64,000 nt of DNA from Dermanyssus gallinae. Its lineage: Eukaryota; Arthropoda; Arachnida; Mesostigmata; Dermanyssidae. Shown here in pieces: positions 47,401 to 58,825 of this stretch. The first letter of the stretch is position 1. Every line of letters begins with the position of its first letter. The DNA is taken from positions 105,001 through 169,000 of the forward strand of contig QVRM01001219.1 in NCBI GenBank assembly GCA_003439945.1, written 5' to 3'. The notes under the pieces are model-generated. The model saw nothing but the letters and a program-made list of their open reading frames with translations, was not told the DNA's origin and did not search any database. Position numbers and translations under genes: made by a program.

Positions 47401-49190
47401 GGCATCTCCTTAACAAGCGTGATGTATAAAGTGCTCACTTCGCTCATCGCCTCGAGGCTCTACGAGCGCACAATCGATGAACTCCCAACTGAACAACACG
47501 GATTCCTTCGAAAACGCTCAACTGCAGGCGCTTTAAAGTTTGTACTGAACCATGTAGAAGAACGGAAGGCTCAAGGAGAAATTACCTACGCAGCATTTGT
47601 TGACTTTAAACCGCCTTTGACTGCGTACCCAGGGATCGCCTTTTGCAAGTCATTCACAGCAGATACGCAATTACGGTCCCGATGTATAACCTCTTGCATG
47701 ACATGTTAGTTTATAACCACATATTTAATAAAAACGGCGACCATTACGTCAGGGACCCAATCATACAGAGAACCGGTGTCGCCCAGGGAAACTCTATAAG
47801 TCCGTTTTTATTCATCCTATACGTGGCAGGTCTGACGGAAGTTCTACAAAAAGTAAAAGCACCACATGCCACCGCAGATCGCCGTATAAAAATAAACGGC
47901 GCCTTGGTAGAGGTAGTAAGTTACTTCCCATACTTGGGAGTGACGCTAACTTTAAGACTCTCGTTTGGAAGGCACATAGAAGAAAAACGGGCCAAAGCAA
48001 CGGCAGCTATAATGCTTCTTGGAGAACTTCGTGACACTGACCTAAAAATTGCCGTCAACCTCTTTAAAATAAAAATAAGCTGACAGACTTCAAAAACATC
48101 GACCGAGTTAAGAACTGCTTTATACAACGTGCACTTGGACTACCTAGCAATGCATCGGCGACATTAGCGTTTGCACTATGTCGAGAGAGAACCTTTACGG
48201 AGGACCATATCTTACGGAATACCATTTAGTGCAGATGCCTTGAACCGATACCTAGTGTTTAGAGAAGAAAGAAATGTTAATTTTGTAATGTAGAACTATA
48301 CAGATGGACCCGCTTTTTCCACAGATAAGTGGAAAAAGGCTCTACAATCAAATCGGACCCTGTTGTGTAGGATAACCTGGCATGGTTATCACCATTATAT
48401 ATGTCTGAAAGGAGCGTGTTATGAAATTGACGAATGTGTGTGCAAATTTTGTGGAGAAAGTAACATCAACCGCTACCACTTGACACGATGCGCGTCAATC
48501 GACGCACAATCACTGCAGGAACGTGTGAATTACCTGTTTAGTTGTAACAGTGAATTATAAGGCATACAAATTACTTGTAACTACCAATGATATGGTAAAT
48601 AAACTGAATGATAAACAACAATTAGAAACGCTGATAAATATACTCCATAGCATAGTCCGAATGAGAATTGTGCACAGCAATTTTTAGAGACCGGCTAGAG
48701 AAAGTACACCCTGCACTAGTGTGTACTTTTTCTCACACCTGATTATTGTGAGATTGTTTGGTATGATATGTTCTGTGCTAGCGCCCTGTTAAGACAAAAC
48801 TTGTAGAAACTGAAATGTGGCGTCAACCTCCAAAATCAGCCACGTGCAAACTCGCACCACTACAACCAAAGTAACCAGACAATTGCCTGTAGTTAATTAG
48901 CCCTGCTAACCAAGCAAACAGTCGAACGCCTACAGACCCCGCAAAGAGGTAAATGACTGGACCTTCTTCAACACCAAATCAAGATCTTGAATCTTGGAGA
49001 GCCATAGAATCATTGCGTAAAGTCAGAATAGCGAAAAAAAATGCATATAAGTAAATATAGGCATTATACGCGCGTACGTAATAGCGTACATCTCAAATCG
49101 CAAATAAACCCTAACTGACACTAGAAATTAAAAAATCTTAAAATTCTGACCCGTGCCCAATGGACGCACCATACTGAAAATCCTCAAACA

Positions 49191-49253
<63 letters not shown>

Positions 49254-51579
49254 CAAACAACGATACTGTGGAATTAACGGATAATAAGCATACATGTTAC
49301 GTACGACATGTCATTGATTTCGACAGGAAGCAAAGCAGAGAGTAGGTGCCCAGTAGGTCAGGAAACCTAGAAATAATGCCATTATCATCATGTCTCGACT
49401 TATCAACGAAGCAACTCAAGTTTCAGTATGATAATCGCTTAGCTCTGGTCAACGATGTGATCCTCCTCCCGGAATGTATAATCCCTAGTACTGCAAAAAA
49501 AATAAGAGTTAACGTGGGCTCTACTTTGTTTAGCTCTTTAACCTCTTTCAGCTTTGGAAAACGCGAAAGGCGAAAATACATTTTTTCAGAGAAAAATCAG
49601 AAAAACGCAATAATCGAAAGGTAATTTGGCTAAGAGTAAGTATAACTAAATATAACCGAGCACTAATACAACCCCCTCTGTTAAAGCACACAGCTGTAAA
49701 TGAAGATATTCCAACAATAAAAACAACAGCGTGATATACAGTTTCATTATACAACTATAAGGCACCACACTCCAGAAAGCTTATGTATAATTATTTCACA
49801 GCGTTGTAACCATTTAGGTCTGCCGAGTTATATCCACATTCTGGTTCTAGCTGCGAAGTATAGAAGGGGCTCTCTGTCGGTCTTTCAAAGTGTATCCCCT
49901 TGGCACGGCAACTGTATCCATTACTTCGGTTAGGTTCGTCAGAGGAACTAGAAAAACATTTTTTTAAGGAGGTTGTTTTTAATTCTAGACTATCCCCCGT
50001 CCTCTACGGGCTAAGAACTTAACCTGGGGTATATCTTCAATGCACCGAGAGCCGGCCATGTTAAAATATCTAGGGTTTTCCTAACAGTCCTTGTGGCAGG
50101 ATGGACGCTGAGGAACTAGCTATTATATAATGGAACCTACTTGCTCTTGGCGTTTGGTTGGTCTACGCAGCTACAATTCTGTTCGTCTCTACCCATGGCC
50201 CGATGCACGCTTCTTCATAACAGACTTATATGGGCTTTCTACGGCAGAAGGACGTAGCGGCATGACAATGCGGAGCCAAAGTTTCTCAACTACAACCTCA
50301 ATCACAGTCAACAGAATCAACAAAAACTAACAAACTCTACCCGAGCAGAATTTCACGCACATGGCCAACGAATCATGCCGTGTGCGACTGGGTTCGTTCG
50401 ACATACTCATCGGAGGTCAGAAAAGCAACCGACAATCTACTAAGCTAACTGCATCGTGAATGCAGGTGAGCGTTTATCTATACGCTAGACGGCGAACACC
50501 AGCAGGGACCACAATAGCCCCAATAACGTCAACAACGCGATTCTACGAAACGGCGATCACGACGATATTGTCAGCAATCACAGCCGCCATTTTGACGGTT
50601 GCTGAGAACAACAATGACAATAACAGATCATGACAACAACAATGACAAAGTTACGTAGGCTTGTGCGAAGCTTAGTGCCGCAGGTATTGTTCCGTTACAA
50701 TAATTGTGCATACTACAATGCATACTATATTCGTGTATTTTATGTCGTCACCTTATCAATTTTCCGTCGCCACTGCTGATTTTAATTCAGCTCCTCCCCT
50801 TCCTCTTCCACCGGTACTCCATCTTAGGCAAAGATTTCTGAGAGCTAGGAAATATACTTTTTGGGGGGATTTTGCCTAAATAGAGCTTTTCAACCAGCCC
50901 GTTAATCCAGAGATCAATAGGCCTCGCCCCCTTTTTAGCCATTTTTAGGACTGCGCCGGCTTTACTCGGCAAATTTGCACCTTCGCGTGGGTTTTTTTTC
51001 ACAAATCGTTGCGAAAGCTGGAATGGTAACTGTCAAGCACAGAACCCAAAGTACCACACACCAAAGTGTGTCATGCCTATTCAAATCATTACGTACACTC
51101 CTGACATGTTCGATTACAACAAACAGAACACGCACACCCGGCATCGAACATACGATGGAGCGCACCAGAAGCCAGGAAACTATTACGCACTAGCTACCCA
51201 CGGCGCCTCGATACGATAATCAAGCATATCGTTGTTGTTCTTGCTATCGTGATTGTTGTTGTACCAGTCCCTGTTCCCCTTACTCAACCACAACGCTTCT
51301 GCTGAGCAACCATGAAACTAACATCGCCACCTAATAACCATTGATGTTTCGGTGAGCTCGAGATGGGAATGCATCTCAAATACCGATGGCACATTTGCAC
51401 CCATCAACCGACGTGAATCAAGAGATCATTGGCAGCCTTCTGAGAGCATCGTCGTTCAGATGACGACGCGACGAGGCGGTGGACTCTACACCTGACAGAA
51501 AGATTCGGAACTGATTACTAAAAAATACAAGCTTCCCTTGAACAATCCCTACTGAACGCAGGTTAATATATATAGGAGA

Positions 51580-51625
<46 letters not shown>

Positions 51626-52780
51626 TAATAACTAACGCCAGCAAGTGCAATGCAGACATTCTCTCTCTTCATGTAGCATTATACCATACAAAGACGCGTT
51701 TCAGCTCGTAAAGCATGCCTCTAATCACTGCCAACCTCTGAATGCGGAACTGGCGCTACTAGAAAATTAATCATACTACATCTCGCACTCTATATGTCGA
51801 TTCCTAATAATGCACCTATGAATATATATTTACATTGAAGCCATAAACGCCAAATCTGCCCATTTGAACTCAGATGCGCTTTTAAATGGATTCTCAGGTA
51901 TTACACGTAGTAATAAGAAGCTATAATAATATTAATCAACGTGGATGCATGTAAATGCCTGAACGGCATTGCGACACGCATATAAAAAGAACGAATCACG
52001 TACAAGAATAGATACAAGGCACAACTTTTGAGACGGATGCTCTTCTTGGCCCTCCGAGGGAGCCACGCAGTTTTCATCGTGATACAATTTCAATAACGAA
52101 CAATAAATATAAATAATTAATAATAGTAATAATAATAATAAAAAATATCAAATATTGGTAGATCAAAGGCAATGAGCAAATGACATAAATAACAATAATA
52201 ATGAGGGACTACTGATAGTGACGGTAACTATTATTATTACAAAGAAAGACAGAGCGAGCTAGTAGGAAGACGAGGGAGACGAAGGAGCACTAGACTATCC
52301 TTCGTCCCCTACGGGCTTGGAACTTAACCTGAGGTATATCTTCAATGAGCCGAAAGCGGGTTAAGATATATAGGGTTTCCCCAACAGTTCTTGTGGCAGC
52401 GGCACGGCCGCTGACTCTCAGCGGTATGGTTTATCATCTATTATCAATGAGCATCGCTCAAAGAAAATTCGATCAACAACAGGGATCATCGAACCGGCAA
52501 CACCCCGCTAGATGACAACCATGACTAGCACACTTCTCCCCTAGATCACGCCGCCACATGGGCGAAGAAGAACTAGTCTAGCTATGTTGCCATTATGTCA
52601 ATTGGTGTTCTTTTTTTTGCTGCTAATTTTGGTACCCCCCTCCCTTCTGCTTCGGCTGTTAGCAGTTAGTTGTGTTGTCAGAGCAGTTGCCGTAGCGGGA
52701 AAGTTTACTTACGGGAAACGCGCGGATGCGCATCTTGGGCTGCGCATCCGGATCCTTCTTGCCCGGCTTCAGCATACTCA
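41203..52780 (-). CDS. Cul3: Cullin-3, six coding exons
   Basis: Scaffold of the CRL3 ubiquitin ligases. In the family, the N-terminal cullin repeats bind BTB-domain substrate adaptors and the C-terminal cullin homology domain binds the RING protein Rbx1. The coding exons are 52,712-52,780, 44,691-45,008, 42,735-44,088, 42,329-42,541, 41,743-42,061 and 41,203-41,425 (minus strand). All junctions use GT-AG and join in phase (0, 0, 1, 1, 2) to 831 residues, against 768 in human. Near line-for-line agreement with animal Cul3 runs from KMRIRAFP through [32 protein letters not shown] and [12 protein letters not shown] to [14 protein letters not shown]. The neddylation Lys lies in IVRIMKARK (about residue 709). 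The final exon adds an atypical tail. Confidence 0.96.
41743..42061 (-). CDS. Cul3: Cul3 exon 5 (winged helix, neddylation site)
   Basis: Acceptor with T tract (TTTTTTTTTCAG), donor GACAG|GTACGC. Encodes [20 protein letters not shown] through the neddylation motif IVRIMKARK and [20 protein letters not shown], the C-terminal winged-helix part of the cullin homology domain. Confidence 0.96.
42329..42541 (-). CDS. Cul3: Cul3 exon 4
   Basis: Acceptor ACGTTTCAG, donor TTTG|GTACGT. Encodes [20 protein letters not shown] through [16 protein letters not shown], matching the region after the cullin beta-sheet domain in animal Cul3. Confidence 0.96.
42735..44088 (-). CDS. Cul3: Cul3 exon 3 (main body)
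   Basis: 1,354 bp, the bulk of the protein (residues about 130-581). Starts [20 protein letters not shown] right after the TTTGCCAG acceptor and ends at CTGCAG|GTAAGT. Covers cullin repeats 1-3 and the first part of the cullin homology domain ([43 protein letters not shown]). No frameshift or stop; Cul3-specific residues are well conserved. Confidence 0.97.
44100..44192. repeat. Direct duplication in Cul3 intron 2
   Basis: A 39-bp sequence (AGTGATAGGAGAATCACGCA and onward to GGTCTAG) at about 44,100-44,138 is repeated exactly at about 44,153-44,191. On the coding strand it lies immediately upstream of the exon 3 acceptor, so it duplicates the likely branch-point region. Confidence 0.85.
44691..45008 (-). 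CDS. Cul3: Cul3 exon 2
   Basis: Acceptor GTCTTGTAG, donor GATCGG|GTACGT, phase 0 both ends, 106 codons. Encodes [40 protein letters not shown] and [20 protein letters not shown], the first cullin repeat and BTB-adaptor binding face. The internal ATG at 45,002 is not the true start: human Cul3 has MTMDEKYV here, and exon 1 supplies the N-terminus. Confidence 0.97.
45275..46055 (+). pseudogene. LINE ORF1
   Basis: In one frame a CEGCSRPVH cluster and GKKFH suggest a degraded PHD-like zinc finger. In another, [20 protein letters not shown] is a coiled-coil segment. From 45,612 to 46,055 an open frame contains [20 protein letters not shown] and a fold ending [16 protein letters not shown] and [12 protein letters not shown]. 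That matches the RRM-like C-terminal module of PHD-type arthropod LINE ORF1 proteins (xxFWPxGVxVRPFRG). Frame changes separate the parts. Confidence 0.7.
46100..48560 (+). pseudogene. LINE ORF2 (endonuclease, reverse transcriptase, zinc knuckle)
   Basis: An APE-type endonuclease is seen as [33 protein letters not shown] and [12 protein letters not shown] 295-codon open stretch (46,822-47,709) carries the RT N-terminus: [66 protein letters not shown] and VDF. After a frameshift comes [20 protein letters not shown]. The catalytic YADD block appears deleted, because [13 protein letters not shown] runs straight into [10 protein letters not shown]. The last part has [20 protein letters not shown], a CCHC-type knuckle. 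It cannot be active. Confidence 0.88.
48700..48738. other. Inverted repeat able to form a hairpin
   Basis: GAGAAAGTACAC and GTGTGTACTTTTTCTC are complementary around a loop of about ten bases. Confidence 0.65.
49195..49248. repeat. (TA)n microsatellite
   Basis: 54 bp of pure TA in Cul3 intron 1. Confidence 0.97.
49975..50105 (-). mobile_element. SINE 3' fragment
   Basis: Reverse complement reads CAAGGACTGTTAGGAAAACC, CTCGGTGCATTGAAGATATA and GGGGGATAGTCTAGAATTAA, matching the 3' two-thirds of the SINE at 52.3 kb. Confidence 0.75.
51583..51624. repeat. (TA)n microsatellite
   Basis: 42 bp of TA in Cul3 intron 1. Confidence 0.97.
52285..52562 (-). mobile_element. tRNA-derived SINE, full-length minus copy
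   Basis: On the minus strand it starts ATGTGGCGGCGTGATCTAG, has CCGGTTCGATGATCCC (B box with a three-base insertion), one TTTCTTTGAGCGATGCTCAT unit, the central AAACCATACCGCTGAGAGTC, and ends GGACGAAGGATAGTCTAG. About 280 bp, in intron 1 some 150 bp from Cul3 exon 1 and in the same orientation as the gene. Confidence 0.8.
52712..52780 (-). CDS. Cul3: Cul3 exon 1 (start codon)
   Basis: Minus-strand ATG at 52,780-52,778 begins 23 codons ending KMRIRAFP at CCC|GTAAGT, a perfect donor in phase 0. KMRIRAFP is the conserved N-terminal signature of animal Cul3 just before the MTMDEKYV segment, which is supplied by exon 2. A second in-frame ATG follows two codons later. The 7.7-kb gap to exon 2 makes this exon easy to miss. 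Confidence 0.93.
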
Positions 52781-53060
52781 TCGCGGGGGCGGGACAGGCG
52801 TGCGCGGTGGCGCCCACCGGCCGGCCACTCGAATCACGTCGCGCTCTTCAAGCCAAGCACACGCTTCGACGACGACGACGACGACGACCACGACGAAGAC
52901 TCCCGAGTTCCCGAGGCCGCCTCGTCGGGGGAGCGAGCGATCGAGCGAGGTCACAGACACTCACGCCAGTGACGGGGGTGACGACGATGCCGGGGTTGCG
53001 TGGGCTGCTGCGGCAACACGAACAATCAGCAAACGAGCTACGAGAGCGACACGGGGTTAG
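52781..53060 (-). promoter_or_regulatory. Probable Cul3 5' UTR / promoter, GC-rich
   Basis: CpG-rich stretch directly upstream of the start codon, with a GGGGGCGGGAC GC box near 52,783-52,793 on the plus strand and a run of ACG triplets at 52,866-52,892. No TATA box was identified. Position and composition fit a housekeeping-type promoter; the transcription start is unknown. Confidence 0.5.
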
Positions 53061-53148
53061 TTAGGACGGATCGGCTGAAAAGATCGACAGTAAGCGAGAT
53101 TAGACACCAACAATTAGCACGCGAAGTAATGATATAGGCATAATCTGA

Positions 53149-53170
53149 TATATATATATATATATATGTA

Positions 53171-53202
<32 letters not shown>
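53149..53202. repeat. (TA)n microsatellite
   Basis: TA tract with a few interruptions upstream of Cul3. Confidence 0.95.
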
Positions 53203-56200
53203 GTGTTGCATGAAATATATGTACATATGCTGCTACTACGACGAACTGTATATGCATTTAGCATATGTCTTGCGCTGAACTATCTGTTTCGGATCTGAAA
53301 CGAATCTCCCAAAACAAACAGACACAACGTAGTACGCTGTTCTTTTGCGAAGGGTGCAGCAGCAACAGCTAGAGAGCAAATACGGCAATGACGACAGGTC
53401 AACAATTAACAAGTCCATGATCCATCCACCTCGGAGTGACCACGACATCATGGTGGTTGCAATTGCGTCCCGCGTCAAACAACAGAATAAAACATACAAG
53501 CAGACGCAATGAAGAACTAATCTTTCATCGAAACGCTGTACAATCACACTGTTGAATTTCGTTATTTGTCAAGCAGTATGTATGTAGGCCCTACTGCTTG
53601 GCTAGACCGCAAATGTCGAATCTCGAAGATTATGACGACGATGGTAGCCAGCGCGATTATAAACGCGCCTGCTGTTATTTGCGTTGCTGTTGTTGTTTGT
53701 GTTGTCGTTGTTGTTGTTGATATCGCTGACTGGATCTGTCGTGGCTTTAGGCAGTGTTCTTCTGCCTTATTCAAGATTCTCCCGCAACAACAATACAATA
53801 AATGTTCATTATGCAATCGTATCGCGTGTGTGTGTGTGTGTTCGAGTGTAGTGTCCGTCAGTGCTTTTATTTGCCGCTTTTCTTTGATTTTTCTTCTTCT
53901 TCATCATCTAGCTTAGCTTCTTCCTAGCCTTAGTCAGCCACTTTCTAGGTTCTGCCGTAGAGAACGTATTCGCGAATGAGTCGACTAACAAATTCTGCAA
54001 GTACACGAGAATGCTCGGTATTTTCGTGCTTCTATTATGATGTTGTTGGTTTCGCCGCCGTGTTTTAATCGGGAGCTCACTGACTCGACGTTTAAACCAG
54101 CTATCTTGCGCTTGCTTCACACAATCAATCAATCAATTATTCGACTGATCGATGCGACAAACCGACCTTCTGACCACAAACCACAGTCAGCTCATCAATT
54201 AAACCATAAATCAGTTAATTCGATCACGCGACATTTCGTCGCTAATTTGTCAGCTACGTCAAGCAGCAGCAGTATTAACATATACGCACGCATACACGAA
54301 TCTCGAATTAAAAGCACTTTGCAAGGGGTTTGTTGTTGTTTTTAGTTTATTCGAGACCGCCATCCCCCGTTCGCTACGGGCTTGAAATCGCCGTCGGATT
54401 GCATGGTCGCGTGCAAGATGGGTCTGGTCAACGTCGTAGCCAGCTAGTTAACGACCGACTGCCAGACAGAGAAACAGCCAGCAAAACAAATATTGCTCTT
54501 CTGCGGTTGTTCGTATTGTTGCTATTGCTGTTGTGGTTGTTTGTTGGTGGTGTTCGAACTGATACTGTTGATGTTGATACCGGTTGGCTGGGCCCAGTTC
54601 ACAAACGAAACGAAATTATCACTATCAGCCCACATCAAGACAGTGTATAGTGTTCGAAGTAGTGCTTCGCGCGTGCTTGTAGCTGCTAGCAATGACAATT
54701 CGAAGAACCAGAATGTCCGTCTGACTTACTGACTGGCTGGATGATGATTAACTAATCCTAACTAGCAGCTAACAACAAACTACAAGCACAAACGAGCAGC
54801 GGTGAGGTAGCAGGCCGACTAATGACTTGTTACTTCTACACTACAACAGCCAGCATGAAGCTAGGCCGACTAATTACAGAGCGTCAGCACTATCACCTCA
54901 GCACCGGCGGCGGCAACATCATTACCACCACCACCACCACCAACAATTGGATCAAAATGACTAAGTTCCTAATTAAATAATTTTGCAGCTAACAAAGCAA
55001 ACTACCAGTTTCGACCAAGATGACTAACTTGCTAAGCAACAAACGAAGCACTACTACCAGTTGAATTAAGATGACTGATTGACTAACTGATTAAGCAACT
55101 AATAAAGCACTACCATATGATCCGGGAGCCGGGAGGAAAAGAAGAAAGACACCGACGACAACAACAACAACAACAACGGACAACTACTCTAGCATCTAGT
55201 ACACCATGATCGATCGGAACTAAGATGACCACGACGACGACGACGACGACAATAATGAACTATGAATTACAAACAACAACGACCAAAGCTACAAACAGCA
55301 ACGACCAAAGCTACAAACAACAACGACCAAAGCTACCAACAGCAACAACCAGTAAACACCATGATGATGATAATGATGATGATGATGGTAGTGGTGGTGA
55401 TGGTAATGATATTACCACCACCGAATCATCGTCGTAATTGTCGTAGCAATGGTAACTCCACGACCACCACTACCACAACCTTGTCGTAATCACTAACCAT
55501 TAAGCACGACTGCTATACTAACTACTACGACGACAACGAGAAACAAAGAGAAAAAACATTGGCGTATGACGAATCAGAAGACGAGCAACAAGCGGCCTCG
55601 GTGGTGATGACGATCAAACTGCTGCTGTTGTTGCTGTTGCTGGAACGCAGAAAGACCAGCGTCGTCGTTGTCGTCGTCGTCGCTGCCATATACATCAATT
55701 ATTATTAATATACCTTTTTGGTCAATAAATGAGAAGACAATATACATCCATACTAAGAGTAAGTACAACAAAAACCACGACGACGACAATGACGATGATG
55801 ATGAGAGCAATACCAACAACAACAACAACTATATACGATGGTGGTGGTGCTACGATAGACAGATAGACAGACAGACAAACAGACAGGCAAAATACAGTCG
55901 AATCAGCAGCAGCATCAGCTGAAAAGTCTTATGACGCTATGATATGTACAGCGTTGTACAACAAGCTGCTATTTATTTCTATCGTTGTGTGCTTTGCCGG
56001 CTGGCTTGTTGGCTTGATCGAACAATGAATGGTTGGTTGGTTGGTTGGATGGTTGCTCGATCGATCGATTGATCAATCCATACATACATCCACATCGATT
56101 CGACCGACCGCCCGCCCGCTCGATCCTACGCAGACGAATGTACCGATCGATACACAATTAGAATGTAGGCAGATGCCAGCCAGCTACTGGATTGGCAAGC

Positions 56201-56242
56201 AGTACGACGAACATATAGATATTTATGAACAACTTATGTGTG

Positions 56243-56283
<41 letters not shown>

Positions 56284-58250
56284 TTGGAAAGAGACAAAGA
56301 GAGTAATGCACGGCCTACGACAAAGCACAAGGACAACCAAATCCGATTACTGCAGGAGCAGGAGCAGCAGCAGGTGCGAAGACGACGACGACAAAATTGC
56401 GACCAACTAACGACGAAAGAACAGTCGTCCGGAAAACAGCGGCAATCGGCCGCAAAAGAACGCCTAACACCACCATTACCACCACCACCATGCCTATCAG
56501 CAGAAGTTCCAGCAGCAGGAACAGCAGCAGCAGTACATCAAACACAGCGATACATCAACATCAGCATAATCATACGACGCGTGTCTGGCTAGAACAGTGC
56601 TAGAACACATACAGACACCACACACCTACATACACACTAAGTATGCTGCGTGAATACAAGTAGGTACATCATAATCGTCTTCTTCTTCTAGTCAGATGAT
56701 GGTTGTAGATTGTGGTGATGAAAAACGATAGCGATAATGATGTTGAGCATCGTCATAGTAATCATCATCATCATAATAATGATGATGATGGTGGTGATGA
56801 TGAAATAATTAATCGACTCCCGAAATCACATCAACATCGAGTCCTGTCCTGCCCTGCCCTGCCATCGGCCACCGGCCACCGTGTACAACAAGGGTCTACA
56901 AACAACATCATTGCACCGAATATCTCCTCACTACTACCTCACTAACCCACACGCACATGCTCCACACACACACGAAAACGTACACACATATACACCGCTT
57001 TAAAGCACTCTGCGTCGGACTCCTGCTTTTTTGGACAATGTGTTGCTGTTGTTGTTGTTGGTGTTGCTGCTACTGTTTCCCTTACTACCTTAATACGACG
57101 ACGACGATGATGGCGACGACGACGACAACGATAATTGCAATCACTTTGCACACAGCGACGCTGTAGACGACAGTACGGACCGTTTTGTGGGCTAATTCTT
57201 AAGGCTCTGCTAAGCTCGCCCACTCTTTGCTTGCACCCTGGGGTTGCGAGTGGCCCAGTCGCTCAGACAGTCAGTGAGCCAGCCAGCTAGCCAGCCAGTT
57301 GATGTTATGTACTGCTGCACTAACTACCACAGATATCTAGATAGATAGATATAGGTAGGTAAAACATAGATCGACATAGCACAGCCACTCAAAGTCTTGA
57401 GGGGAGTAGCAAACACAACAACTGTGCACTTCCTTCCTACACACTCGGTTGCCAGCCAAGCACTACCACAACAACACAACCAACACCACCACCACCACCA
57501 CAACTACATTTACTACGACTACGACGACGAAGACGACGATCACCGCTATTACCACTACTTCTACTGTTACTACTACGAACGACTACGGTTTTAGCTAGTC
57601 GTCTGCTACTGCGGCCGCTGCGGCCGCAGATGCTAGTCTGCTATGGCTGCCGATAGATGCTACGGTACAATAGAGGCAGACGACAACAACAACAACAGCA
57701 ACCACAACAACGTAAGCGGCGACGGCTGCCACAGCAGCGGGAGTAACACAGCATCGGCCGCAGCAGGAACAACAACAACAACGTACCACAAACGAACCAC
57801 GCACGTACCACATACGATACAGGCTCCGCCCCCATCTTGACCAATCCGCGCGCCGTGCCCATGTTCACCACCGCTGTAACCACCGCCCCCCGCTGTCCAC
57901 CGCCCCCGCTGTCCACCGCCCCCGTAGCAACACAGCCGCCTCCGGGTTCGCCACTTCTGTCGCCGATGATCTGGTGCTACTGCTGCTTGTATTGCTCTGC
58001 TCTTATCTCCACTGCCAATGCTCCATCCTTTCTGACCGAACTCTCAGAGGTCTGAAGGAGATTCTGGCCGAGTGCGTCGAGTACTCTTAGCCTGTAAGAC
58101 GTCGTCGTAAATTACTAGTTCCACCAGCGAAGATTAATGTATACCTACTCCTCGACTTCATCTGATGAAATAAAATACGTTACTTCGTGATAGTCGAAAA
58201 GACATTGACTTTTGTTCTAGCAGCACTACTACTACTGCTCTGTGTACTAG
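53203..58250. other. Simple-sequence zone
   Basis: Dense GTT/CAA, GAC/GTC, GAT/ATC and ACC triplets (for example 53,690-53,720, 55,150-55,470, 55,655-55,685, 56,750-56,800, 57,480-57,560), TGGT repeats at 56,030-56,050 and a TA tract at 56,245-56,275. Many open frames of Thr, Asn, Asp, His or Val repeats follow from this. A GC-rich Pro/Ala frame at 57,837-58,055 is the least repetitive. No exon is supported. Confidence 0.6.
54340..54405 (-). mobile_element. Short SINE 3' end
   Basis: Reverse complement gives GATTTCAAGCCCGTAGCGAA then CGGGGGATGGCGGTCTCGAA and an A-rich tail, the 3' end of the SINE family. Confidence 0.6.
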
Positions 58251-58254
58251 CAAA

Positions 58255-58305
58255 ACTAGCCTATCGTCCGTCCCCCACGGGCTTGAAGCTCGCCGTGACG
58301 TATAT
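58255..58305 (-). mobile_element. SINE fragment split by LTR element (right part)
   Basis: Reverse complement CTTCAAGCCCGTGGGGGACG and GACGATAGGCTAGTTTTG is the SINE 3' end. It breaks at GTATAT, where the LTR element starts. Sequence at about 60,719-60,760 may continue the SINE. Confidence 0.6.
58302..58305. other. ATAT target-site duplication (left)
   Basis: ATAT directly before the left LTR; the same bases at 60,715-60,718 follow the right LTR. Confidence 0.85.
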
Positions 58306-58825
58306 TGTAACGATGTTGTGCTGTTACGCTGAATTACTGGGGATGGTAGCTCAGTCGGGCGGTTACTACGACACGAGGGACTTAGGTACGATGAATGACA
58401 ACACGGAACGTAGGTCTGGCGTCAAGCGTAACCGGGCAGCGAATGGGTTTCGGCCATGCTGCCTCGGTCTATTTTATTCACTCAAGGTACGCCGTAGCGT
58501 TTATATAGTAATAATGTTAAATGATGGAATCGAATCTTCTCGAACATTCGGCAACGGAAATTTCCACTCGTCCTCTTCGCTGATTGGTCGGTTTAAACTA
58601 CGCATCATCACAACGTGCATAGTCTCTGGTGGTGCCGTCGCCGCAGGTCAGGTACATAGGTCTGATGATGATGTTGCCGATGTGGCGCGACAGGTCGGCG
58701 GTGATGCACGTGCCATGTTGTCGTTGCCATGTAGCTGAGCGGTCTCATGTGGAGGCTGTTGCACGTTCGATGATGTGCTCGGTCGACTGTGGTGTCGTTG
58801 TGGTGTTGTGTCTTACTTCGTTACA
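58306..58825 (-). repeat. 3' LTR
   Basis: Left copy on the plus strand, the 3' LTR in the element's sense. Begins TGTAACGATGTTGTGCTGTT and ends CTTACTTCGTTACA on the plus strand. Confidence 0.93.

Larger units (their letters stand above)
45240..48620 (+). mobile_element. Near full-length LINE, antisense in Cul3 intron 1
   Basis: Non-LTR retrotransposon with ORF1, an endonuclease-reverse transcriptase ORF2 and a terminal zinc knuckle, all on the plus strand, opposite to Cul3. Frames are broken in several places. Ends are approximate: the 5' edge is near the ORF1 cysteine cluster, and the 3' edge follows the stop at 48,560 with an AATAAAC-containing tail. No target duplication could be placed. 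Confidence 0.85.
48621..52270. other. Cul3 intron 1, remaining sequence
   Basis: No exon seen. Contains a hairpin at 48,700-48,738, TA tracts at 49,195-49,248 and 51,583-51,624, and a SINE fragment at 49,975-50,105. Confidence 0.6.

Noticed and set aside
52584..53060. 158-codon plus-strand frame with a hydrophobic start
   Set aside because: It runs antisense through Cul3 exon 1 and the ACG triplet repeat; the hydrophobic and Thr-rich parts follow from that.
58187..58738. 183-codon frame, with a 141-codon part repeated at 60,202-60,627
   Set aside because: Both lie within the LTRs, on the strand opposite to the element's sense. The duplication reflects LTR identity, not a gene family.
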